Source: Clostridia bacterium (GTDB lineage Bacteria; Bacillota; Clostridia; Oscillospirales; CAG-272). Taken from it: a stretch of DNA of 21,475 bases. This document shows positions 1-7,000 of the stretch, in pieces (the stretch's first letter is position 1; the number at the start of each line of letters is the position of its first letter). The notes beneath the pieces were generated by a model, which saw only the letters and a program-made list of their open reading frames with translations, had not been told where the DNA came from and made no database searches. The translations under genes were made by a program, and so were the position numbers. The DNA is taken from the NCBI GenBank assembly GCA_017960705.1, contig JAGCYR010000122.1:1-21475 (forward strand), written 5' to 3'.

Positions 1-761
1 ACCGGGATCGAGTCCTCGGAATATCCGCGGACGCGTTCGAGGTTGTCCGCGATGCTGTCGGTATCGTAGACCGACGGGTAAGAGGTCATCACAAGGGACT
101 CCAGCTTGGTGTCCTGCCGCGCCACGATCAGGTCTTTTAAGTCGATCGCGCCGCAGTACGCGCCCTCTCCGTCGAGAACGTAGAGGGTCGAGATGTTGTC
201 GTTGTCCGCCGCCTGCTCCACGAGGCTCTTCATCGCCTGCTTGACGGTCATGTTCTCCCGGATCGTGACGTAGTTGGTGGTCATGATACTACCGAACTGA
301 TCGTCGTCGTAGGAGTGCAGGAGTTCGATGTCTTCCTTCGCCTCGGGTTCGAGGAGTTCGAGGACCTGCTCGCGCTTTTCCTCGTCCATGTCCTCGAGGA
401 CGTCGACCGCGTCGTCCGCGTCCATTTCCTCGATCAGGTCGGCGGCGACGTCAGCGTCCATTTCCTCGAGGTATTCGCCCGCGTCCTCGGAGTACGCGAG
501 GACCTCGGACATCGCCTCGTTGCCGAGGACGCCGCGCAGACGTTCGCGTTCCTCGGGGGTCATATCCGCCATCGCGGCGGCGATATCGTTCTCGTGGTAG
601 TCGCCGAGAGACTCGCGCAGTTCCGCGTCGTCTTCGACGGTGCGGATCAGGTTCAGGATCTCGGCGGGATAGTCGACCGGAGCCGGCGTTTCGGTCTCCT
701 CCTCATCGGGGGGAAGGATCGGCTCAAGCTCTTCGATATCCTTTTTGTTCTCGTTTTCCAT
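1..761 (-). CDS. mgtE: Magnesium transporter MgtE, N-terminal part (cut by window edge)
   Basis: MgtE is a dimeric inner-membrane Mg2+ channel whose cytoplasmic N domain and CBS pair close the pore when Mg2+ is high. Only the first 253 codons are here. They show an acidic N-terminus (MENENKKDIEELEP), then the Asp/Glu-rich superhelical N domain with its repeated motif (ADLIEEMDADDAVDVLEDMD, about residues 110-130), then the start of the CBS region (FGSIMTTNYVTIRENMTV, about 157-175, and YVLDGEGAYCGAIDLKDLI). The pore-forming helices lie beyond position 1. The ATG at 761-759 follows an AAGGGAGG Shine-Dalgarno site about 10 nt upstream. The gene is divergent from aspS and has its own promoter and a leader of about 175 nt. 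Family identity is clear from the N domain plus CBS order; substrate specificity is assumed from the family. Confidence 0.93.
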   Translation of the reverse strand, partial: MENENKKDIEELEPILPPDEEETETPAPVDYPAEILNLIRTVEDDAELRESLGDYHENDIAAAMADMTPEERERLRGVLGNEAMSEVLAYSEDAGEYLEEMDADVAADLIEEMDADDAVDVLEDMDEEKREQVLELLEPEAKEDIELLHSYDDDQFGSIMTTNYVTIRENMTVKQAMKSLVEQAADNDNISTLYVLDGEGAYCGAIDLKDLIVARQDTKLESLVMTSYPSVYDTDSIADNLERVRGYSEDSIP

Positions 762-941
762 CAAAAAAACGCCTCCCTTCTTATGGGCGGCATCCGCGAC
801 GAAAAGCACGTCAGAGGAGAGTGCCTCCGGCGACCGCTGCGGATCCCGCGTTCAGATTGTTCCGGCATAACGGAACGGTGCTTTGTCGGTCTGTGCCCGC
901 GTCCATCAACGATCACCCCGCTTTCACGTTTCTTCGCTCTT
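762..941 (-). promoter_or_regulatory. Structured 5' leader of mgtE
   Basis: About 175 nt separate the predicted transcription start from mgtE. On the minus strand I see a hairpin GTTCCG-N6-CGGAAC, a long-range pair (792-797 with 839-844, GCGGAT/ATCCGC), a GACG/CGTC hairpin, and an imperfect pairing GCCGCCC/GGGAGGC (about 791-771) that would cover the ribosome binding site. A leader this long on an Mg2+ channel gene suggests ion-responsive control. I could not match it to the M-box consensus, so no riboswitch class is assigned. Confidence 0.35.
811..906 (-). CDS. Possible 31-aa leader ORF upstream of mgtE
   Basis: An ATG at 906-904 opens a 31-codon frame ending in TGA at 813-811, inside the mgtE leader (product begins MDAGTDRQSTVPLC). 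A GGGGTGA stretch lies about 8 nt upstream and could act as a weak ribosome binding site. I recognise no family. Its placement resembles regulatory leader peptides of some Mg2+ transporter genes such as mgtL of enterobacteria, but it is not Pro-rich and could be chance. Confidence 0.2.
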   Translation of the reverse strand: MDAGTDRQSTVPLCRNNLNAGSAAVAGGTLL

Positions 942-971
942 ATTGTACCACCGTCTCCCGCGCTTTGTCAA
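942..971 (-). promoter_or_regulatory. Sigma-70-type promoter for mgtE
   Basis: On the minus strand, TTGACA (971-966), an 18-nt spacer, then TACAAT (947-942). Transcription would start near 935 and run into the mgtE leader. It stands back to back with the aspS promoter. Confidence 0.75.
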
Positions 972-980
972 GCGAAAACA

Positions 981-1010
981 GGTCGCGCAGGGCGCTTTTT
1001 TCTTGCGACC
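981..1010. repeat. Inverted repeat between the divergent mgtE and aspS promoters
   Basis: GGTCGC (981-986) and GCGACC (1005-1010) form a 6-bp inverted repeat lying between the two opposed -35 boxes. It could be an operator or a chance repeat in GC-rich DNA. Confidence 0.3.
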
Positions 1011-1012
1011 GA

Positions 1013-1041
1013 TTGACAACGCGCGCGATTTCTGTTATACT
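1013..1041 (+). promoter_or_regulatory. Sigma-70-type promoter for aspS
   Basis: TTGACA (1013-1018), exactly 17 nt, then TATACT (1036-1041): a near-consensus housekeeping promoter. The resulting leader is only about 32 nt, so there is no room for a T-box. Confidence 0.85.
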
Positions 1042-1079
1042 CTTTTGTATATTAAACCGGACACAAGGAAGGGTTGGTC

Positions 1080-2414
1080 ATGGAAAGAGTGTACGCAACC
1101 GACGTAAAAGCGTTTATCGGACAGGAGATCAAGGTGCAGGGGTTCGTCGAGAACCTCCGCAACGGCGCCGCGATGGCGTTTATCGTGCTGAAAGATATCT
1201 CGGGAAAAGTACAGATCACGGTCGAGAAGGAGAAACTCCCCGACCTTGTTCCGGTGATCGATTCGCTGACCCCCGATTCGGTGATCACCGTCGAGGGCGT
1301 CGTGATCGAGAACGAATACGTCAAAATGGGCGGCATCGAGCTGATCCCGAGTTCGATCAAAGCCGAGAGCATCGCCGAGGCGCTCCCCATCGTGCGGAAG
1401 GACATCCCCGCGACCAAAAAGAAGCAGGCGGTCGAGCGCAGTTCGATCGATCAGCGCAGCGACTACCGTTGGATCGACCTCCGCACGGATGAAAATCAAC
1501 TGATGTTCAAGGTGCAGACCGCGTTCGTCAACGCTATGCGCAAATTTGTGATCGACCGCGACTTTATCGAGATCCATACGCCGAAGCTGATCGGCGCGGC
1601 GTCCGAGAGCGGATCGGACGTGTTTGAAGTCAAGTATTTCGACCGCAGCGCCTACCTCGCTCAGAGCGACCAGTTCTACAAACAGATGGCGATGGCGGCG
1701 GGCTTTGATCGCGTGTTCGAGATCGGCCCGGCGTTTCGCGCCGAAAAATCCTTTACCAACAAGCACGCTACCGAATTCAACGTGTTCGACGTCGAGTTCA
1801 GCTATATCACGTCTTTCCGCGACGTGATGAAGTTGGAGGAGAACCTGCTGACCGCCGCGCTGAAAGAGGTCAAGGAGAAATACGGCGACGAGATCGAGCA
1901 ACTCTTCGGGATCCCCGTGATCGTGCCGGAAACTCCCTTCCCCGTCGTGAAACTCGCCGACCTCTACCGCGGTCTGGAGGAGGACTTCGGCTATACCTGC
2001 CCCGACGAGGAAAAGGGCGACCTCACCACCGACGCCGAGCGGCTCTCCTACGAGTGGGTCAAAAAGCATTATAACCACGAATTCCTGTTCGTCACCGACT
2101 ACGCCGCGGATCAGCGCGCCTTCTACCATATGCGCGACGAGAACGGCATAGCGCAGGGCTACGACCTAATCTGGCGCGGCACCGAGATCACCACCGGCGC
2201 GCAGCGCGAACACCGCTACGAGGTTCTGAAAAAGCAGGCGGACGAAAAGGGGCTCGGTGAGGACGTCAAGTTCTACCTCAAGTTTTTCCAGTACGGCTGC
2301 CCGCCGCACGGCGGCTTCGGGCTGGGGATCGACCGGTTGACCATGCTGCTGCTCGGTCTGCATATCAAGGAGTCCATGTTCCTGTTCCGCGGACCGAACC
2401 GTCTCACCCCGTAA
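1080..2414 (+). CDS. aspS: Aspartate--tRNA ligase, archaeal/eukaryotic type (AspRS2)
   Basis: Class II synthetase that charges tRNA-Asp, and in non-discriminating forms also tRNA-Asn, with aspartate. At 444 aa it has the short archaeal layout: an N-terminal OB-fold anticodon domain (about 1-105) joined to the catalytic core, without the large GAD insertion of standard bacterial AspRS (about 590 aa). Visible features are a YRWIDLR segment, motif 2 FRAEKS (219-224) followed by the N-K-H-A-T-E-F track, GTEITTGAQREH, and motif 3 GLGIDR (414-419). The end GPNRLTP matches the family C-terminus. An in-frame TTG at 1074 is too close to the AGGAAGG site (1066-1072), so the ATG at 1080, 7 nt away, is chosen. 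In the anticodon loop, Met83 sits where archaeal relatives have Pro (K-A-P-G-G), which bears on tRNA-Asn recognition. AsnRS is the main alternative, but the core motifs favour AspRS. Confidence 0.9.
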   Translation: MERVYATDVKAFIGQEIKVQGFVENLRNGAAMAFIVLKDISGKVQITVEKEKLPDLVPVIDSLTPDSVITVEGVVIENEYVKMGGIELIPSSIKAESIAEALPIVRKDIPATKKKQAVERSSIDQRSDYRWIDLRTDENQLMFKVQTAFVNAMRKFVIDRDFIEIHTPKLIGAASESGSDVFEVKYFDRSAYLAQSDQFYKQMAMAAGFDRVFEIGPAFRAEKSFTNKHATEFNVFDVEFSYITSFRDVMKLEENLLTAALKEVKEKYGDEIEQLFGIPVIVPETPFPVVKLADLYRGLEEDFGYTCPDEEKGDLTTDAERLSYEWVKKHYNHEFLFVTDYAADQRAFYHMRDENGIAQGYDLIWRGTEITTGAQREHRYEVLKKQADEKGLGEDVKFYLKFFQYGCPPHGGFGLGIDRLTMLLLGLHIKESMFLFRGPNRLTP

Positions 2415-2420
2415 AATCAC

Positions 2421-2463
2421 AGCCCGATTTGCCTCCCGGACAGATCGGGCTCGTTTCATAACA
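2421..2463 (+). terminator. Hairpin after aspS, followed by TCATAACA
   Basis: A perfect 8-bp stem AGCCCGAT (2421-2428)/ATCGGGCT (2444-2451) begins 6 nt after the aspS stop. Only a short CGTTT follows, so it is a weak intrinsic terminator at best. It is followed by TCATAACA (2456-2463), the same element that punctuates the hairpin array at 3857-3958. Confidence 0.5.
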
Positions 2464-2478
2464 ACACAGGAGACCGAT

Positions 2479-3816
2479 ATGAAACCGACACGCCGATTTC
2501 TTTCTTTGCTCGCGTTTTTGCTTCTCGTCTGTATGATCCTGACGTCCTGCGATCTGCTTGCCGTGGAACAGGCGACCGGGCAGCCCGCGAGCACCGAACC
2601 ATCAACGACCGACAAAGGAGGAGAGACCGAGATGACGACCGACCGTCGGGACGAAACCACCGCCGAAACCACCGCCGCAACCGCCGCGACCACCGAGCCG
2701 CCGATCTACGAGTATCCGATGGACCGGGTGACTCCGCTCAACGGAACCATCGTGACAAGCTCGAACAAATTCGCGGTTATGAAAAACTACCTCGGCGCCG
2801 TGATCGACCTGAACGAGATCCCCTACGACTACGACACCGTGACCATCACCCGGGATCCCTCCGTCGAAGAGATGGGGTACTCGTTTCTAACGGCGCTTCC
2901 GGTCGACAAAGAGGTTCCGTCCTACGCCAAGGGATACGATATGGTGATCTGGGACAAAAACGATACGGCGACCCTCTTTATCCCCGAAGACGCGCGGTAC
3001 CTCTACGTTTACTATCTGGACGCGGGAAAATCGTATCTGCCGTCGTCGGTCGTTTTCACCAATACGACGGTGCCGACCACGTTCACCGTCGCCTCCTGGA
3101 ACATCGGGCATTACAGCATGGGCGGAAGCAAGAACACCAAGATCACGGACGAACAATACGCGGCCGAGAAGGTGAAATACGACGCCTATCTCGACTCGCT
3201 CGGCGCGGATATCCTGATCCTGAACGAGTACAGCAAAATGTTCTCCCCGTCGAACGCCGCCCGCTATCGCTTCTTGAGGTACGGCTGCGCGTTTGAGGGC
3301 GAGCAGCGCAACTACAGCTGCAACGCGCTCTACTCCAAACTCCCCTTAAAGAACGTCACGCTCCGCGAATTCGCCTGCAACACCCCGGAGACCGTCCTGC
3401 ACACCACCGTGATCAAGGCGACCGATTACTACTATATCACGGGCGAGCTCTCCGTCGACGGCAAGACCGTGACGATCGTCGGTCTGCACCTCGCGTTCTA
3501 CGACAATCTGTACCCCGACACCGTCTGTATCGCCCAGATGGACGAGCTGCTCGCGACCTTCGCCGACACAGAGCGCGTGATCATCCTCGGGGACTGGAAC
3601 GCCTACCACGCCGAGTATTACGAACGCTTCGCCGAGGCGGGCTACACCGTCGCAAACGACGGCTCGTACCTCACCTGCACCGGCTCGAAAACCGGCGGGC
3701 TCGAATGGCCGGTCGACAATATCATCGTCAAGGGCGTGAGCGTGACCGATTTCCACGTAGTCAACACTTCCCTCTCCGACCATATCGCGGTCGTCGCAAC
3801 GATTACCGTACCGTAA
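2479..3816 (+). CDS. Secreted lipoprotein with endonuclease/exonuclease/phosphatase (EEP) domain
   Basis: A 445-aa exported lipoprotein. A type II signal ends in lipobox L-T-S-C with lipidated Cys24, and a Thr/Glu-rich linker (about 28-75) follows. Residues about 75-200 form a beta-rich domain I do not recognise. A DNase I-like EEP domain fills about 202-445. Its signature residues are present: SWN (Asn208), ILNE (Glu250), GLH (His337), GDWN (Asp372, Asn374) and SDH (Asp434, His435). The family cleaves phosphodiester or phosphomonoester bonds (DNA, phosphoinositides, sphingomyelin); the substrate cannot be told from sequence. The protein should sit on the outer face of the membrane. AGGAGA lies 5 nt before the ATG. 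It is 64 bp downstream of aspS with a weak hairpin between and no clear promoter of its own, so it may rely partly on readthrough. Confidence 0.85.
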   Translation: MKPTRRFLSLLAFLLLVCMILTSCDLLAVEQATGQPASTEPSTTDKGGETEMTTDRRDETTAETTAATAATTEPPIYEYPMDRVTPLNGTIVTSSNKFAVMKNYLGAVIDLNEIPYDYDTVTITRDPSVEEMGYSFLTALPVDKEVPSYAKGYDMVIWDKNDTATLFIPEDARYLYVYYLDAGKSYLPSSVVFTNTTVPTTFTVASWNIGHYSMGGSKNTKITDEQYAAEKVKYDAYLDSLGADILILNEYSKMFSPSNAARYRFLRYGCAFEGEQRNYSCNALYSKLPLKNVTLREFACNTPETVLHTTVIKATDYYYITGELSVDGKTVTIVGLHLAFYDNLYPDTVCIAQMDELLATFADTERVIILGDWNAYHAEYYERFAEAGYTVANDGSYLTCTGSKTGGLEWPVDNIIVKGVSVTDFHVVNTSLSDHIAVVATITVP

Positions 3817-3856
3817 GGAACAATAAACGTTGACGGCGCCGACCGGCGGGCTCTTC

Positions 3857-3958
3857 TCATAACTATTGCCGCCCGCTTGCGGGCGGCAATATCATAACTG
3901 CTCCGAAGGAGCATCATAACGTTCTCGCGGGGATCACTCCCCGCGAGAACTTATAACT
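3857..3958. repeat. Array of three perfect hairpins spaced by the octamer TCATAACT
   Basis: Between the convergent EEP and carB/dapF genes lie three perfect inverted repeats: 3864-3891 (13-bp stem, 2-nt loop), 3899-3913 (TGCTCC-GAA-GGAGCA) and 3921-3950 (13-bp stem, TCAC loop). Stem sequences are unrelated. The spacers share one element: TCATAACT at 3857, TCATAACT at 3892, TCATAACG at 3914 and TTATAACT at 3951. None is followed by a T-run on either strand, so they are not textbook intrinsic terminators. They may act as transcript 3'-end or stability elements, or as a small dispersed repeat family. Confidence 0.75.
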
Positions 3959-3959
3959 C

Positions 3960-4015
3960 GGAGACGTCCCGCGTCATCTGATAATGTTGCCGGTATAGAT
4001 CAGATGCGCGTCTCC
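3960..4015. repeat. Bulged inverted repeat over the 3' end of the dapF-like frame
   Basis: GGAGACG (3960-3966) pairs with CGTCTCC (4009-4015), and CATCTGAT (3975-3982) pairs with ATCAGATG (3999-4006). This gives 15 bp in two blocks with an asymmetric bulge and a 16-nt loop. CGTCTCC occurs again at 4027-4033. On the minus strand the structure starts 21 nt after the UAG at 4039-4037 and covers codons of the apparent read-through tail. Confidence 0.5.
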
Positions 4016-4036
4016 CGTGAGGATCACGTCTCCGTT
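3974..4036 (-). other. In-frame continuation of the DapF C-terminus beyond a UAG stop
   Basis: Directly after the TAG at 4039-4037, the same frame reads NGDVILTGDAHLIYTG plus four more residues (NIIR) and ends at TGA (3976-3974). This corresponds to the conserved DapF C-terminal strand, compared with the YMTGPAVHVYDG-type end of known DapF proteins. The DapF domain is therefore interrupted, not naturally ended, at UAG. A read-through product would have 1345 residues. A nonsense mutation, a sequencing error, or suppression/readthrough would each explain it. Confidence 0.75.
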
Positions 4037-7000
4037 CTACTTCACGCACACCGACAGGTCTCCTCCGGGCAGTTCGACCGTGATCTCGCTGTCCTTTTTG
4101 CAGTAGCCGTTCAGCACCGCCGCAACGGCTGCCGCGACCGCTCCCGTCCCGCAGGCGGCGGTCTCGCCGTTCCCGCGTTCGTAGACCCGCATCGAGAGCA
4201 CCGTCGGGCTGACCACCCGGACGAACTCGGTGTTGACCCGCTCGGGGAAGAGCGGCGCGTACTCGAACCGCGGCCCCACGACCGAGAGATCGATCTTCTC
4301 GGGGTGCTCGGTGAATACCACACAGTGCGGGTTGCCGACCGAGAGACAGGTAACGCGGTACTCGCCGTCGCCGATCTTCACCGCACGGTCGATCACGGCG
4401 TCGCCGTCGAGGGTGCAGGGGATATCGGACGGTTTCAGCTTCGGTTTGCCCATATTGACCCCGACCATCGTGACGTGACCGAACGAGGTGTGCAGGGTCA
4501 ATTCGCGGATCCCCGCCTCGGTCTCGACCGTCACGGAATCCCGTTTGACGAAACCGTTGTCGTAGAGGTACTTGCCGACGCAGCGGATACTGTTCCCCGC
4601 CATCACGCCGTCCGAGCCGTCGCGGTTACAGATCCGCATCTTCACGTCGGCTTTGTCGGACGGAAGCAGAACGACCATCCCGTCCGCCCCAATCCCGAAG
4701 CGGCGGTCGCAGAGTTCGACGGCGAGCGATTCCGCCCCGTCGAGCGGGGTTTTCGTCGCGTCGATCAGGATGTAGTCGTCGCCCGAGCCCTCCATCTTGG
4801 AGAAGGCGATGGTGCGTTTTTCCCGCCTCATAGCGTTCAGGTCCACCGGCTCGGTGTTCTTTTCGGAATAGCCGCTCGCGATGACGTCCGCCATGGCGTT
4901 CGCCGTGTCGAGCGAAGTCAGGCACAGCACGCCGAGCGTCAGCGCCTTTCTGTGCAGGGCAATATACTCCGAGAGGGTCTCGTCGTAGAGCGCGCCGGTG
5001 TAGACGATGTAGTGGATCTTGCCCTCTTCAAGCAGTTTCCACATCCCGTCCTGCTCCCGGATGCCGGGAACGACGTGGACCGGGATCCCGAGCTGCCGGA
5101 TGGTCTCGGCGGTGCCGGGGGTGGCGTAGACCGTCATCCCGAGATCGCGGACCTTACGCGAAAGCCCGATGATCTCGCCGTAGTCGTGGTCGTCCACGCT
5201 GATAAAGATCCCGGTCTCCTTCCCGTCGCGCGGGTTCTGGAGACGGAAGCCGGCGGAGGTCATGCCCTTGAAAAGCGCCTCGCGGATGTTCTTGCCGATG
5301 CCGAGCACCTCGCCCGTCGATTTCATTTCGGGCCCCATATACGAGTTGGCGTCGGACAGTTTCCCGAACGAGAAGACCGGCACCTTGACCGTGACGTAGG
5401 GCGGCGCCTGATAGAGCCCGGTGCCGTAGCCGAGCGAGGCGAGCTTCCCGCCTGTCATCACGGAGGCGGCGAGATCCACCATCGGCACCCCGGTCACCTT
5501 GCTGATGTACGGGACGGTACGAGACGCGCGCGGGTTGACCTCGATCACGTAGAGCTCGTTCTCGTAGATCAGGTACTGGATGTTGACCAGCCCCTTGGTC
5601 CCGAGCGCCAGCGCCAGCTTTTCGGAGCATTCAACGATCTTCCGGATCATCCGGTCGTCCACCGAATACGGCGGGTAGACGGCGATCGAGTCGCCGCTGT
5701 GAACGCCCGCCCGCTCGATGTGCTGCATGATGCCGGGGATCAGGACGTTTTCACCGTCCGAGATCACGTCGACCTCAAGCTCCGGACCCATCATATACTT
5801 GTCGACCAACACCGGATTCTCGATCCCGGTGGAGAGGATCCGCGCCATATACTTTTTCACTTCGGCGGCGGTATGCACGATGGTCATATTCTGCCCGCCG
5901 ATGACGTAGGACGGACGGAGCAGAACGGGATAGCCGAGCGATTCCGCCGCGGCAAGCGCCTCTTCGGTGGTCAGCACGCCCATCCCGCGCGGCCGCTTGA
6001 TCGAGAACTTTTCAAGCAGACGGTCGAAGCGCTCGCGGTCCTCCGCGATATCGATCCCCTCCGCAGACGTGCCGAGGATGGTAACGCCCATACGGTCGAG
6101 GAACGCGGTCAGCTTGATCGCGGTCTGCCCGCCGAACGCCACGACCACCCCGATCGGGTCCTCCGCCCGGATGACGTTCATCACGTCCTCGGGGGTCAGC
6201 GGCTCGAAGTAGAGACGGTCGGCGGTGTCGTAGTCGGTCGAGACCGTCTCGGGGTTGTTGTTGATGATCGCGACGTCGTAGCCGAGCTCCTTCAGGGTCC
6301 AGACGCAGTGCACCGACGAATAGTCGAACTCGATCCCCTGCCCGATCCGGATCGGACCCGAGCCGAGGACGAGGATAACGGGTTTGCCCGACTTCTTGAA
6401 ACTCCGCGCTTCGCATCCATCGACCGTCGGCACCGAGTAGAAGTAGGGTTTGTCGGTCCCGAACACCGAAGCGCAGGTCTTGACGATGCGGTAGCCGAAG
6501 GGGGTATCGGTCGCGGGTTTCGTCCCCGACAGCCTCTCGAGCGCCTTGTCGGTGTAGCCGAGTTCCTTGCCCTCTTTGAGATACGCGTCGGTCAGTCCGC
6601 CCTTGATCTTTTCCTCGTAGTCGGCGAGCCGTTTGATCTTATTCAAGAAATACGGGTCGATCGTAGTGATGCGGTAGATCTTTTCGATCGACACGCCCGC
6701 CTTGATCGCCTCAAAGACGGTGAACAGCCGCCGGTCGTCCTGGTCGCCCAGCCGTTCGATCACCGAACGTCCGTCAAGCGGCGGGAGGTTCAGCGTGTCG
6801 GCGCCGATCTCGGCGCCGCGGATCGCCTTCATCAGGGCGGCTTCGAAGGTCGGCGCGATGGACATGACCTCGCCCGTCGCCTTCATCTGCGTACCCAGCC
6901 GCCGGCTCATACCGGCGAACTTATCGAAGGGGAACTTCGGATATTTGACCACGATATAGTCGACCGCCGGCTCGAATCCCGAGAGCGAATCCCCGGTCTT

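Noticed and set aside
762..941. M-box riboswitch upstream of mgtE
   Set aside because: I could not find the conserved M-box core segments; the leader is reported only as structured.
315..1016. Plus-strand frame across mgtE and its leader
   Set aside because: The opposite strand encodes MgtE with recognisable N and CBS domains. The plus frame also runs through both promoters.
1042..1079. T-box leader before aspS
   Set aside because: The leader is about 32 nt, far too short for a specifier stem and antiterminator.
3857..3958. CRISPR array
   Set aside because: The repeated unit is only 8 nt, spacers are perfect palindromes of different lengths, and no cas genes are present.
4793..4831. Separate dapF gene starting at Met1061 or Met1073
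   Set aside because: Neither Met has a convincing Shine-Dalgarno site, and the frame is continuous with CarB; a fusion is the simpler reading.
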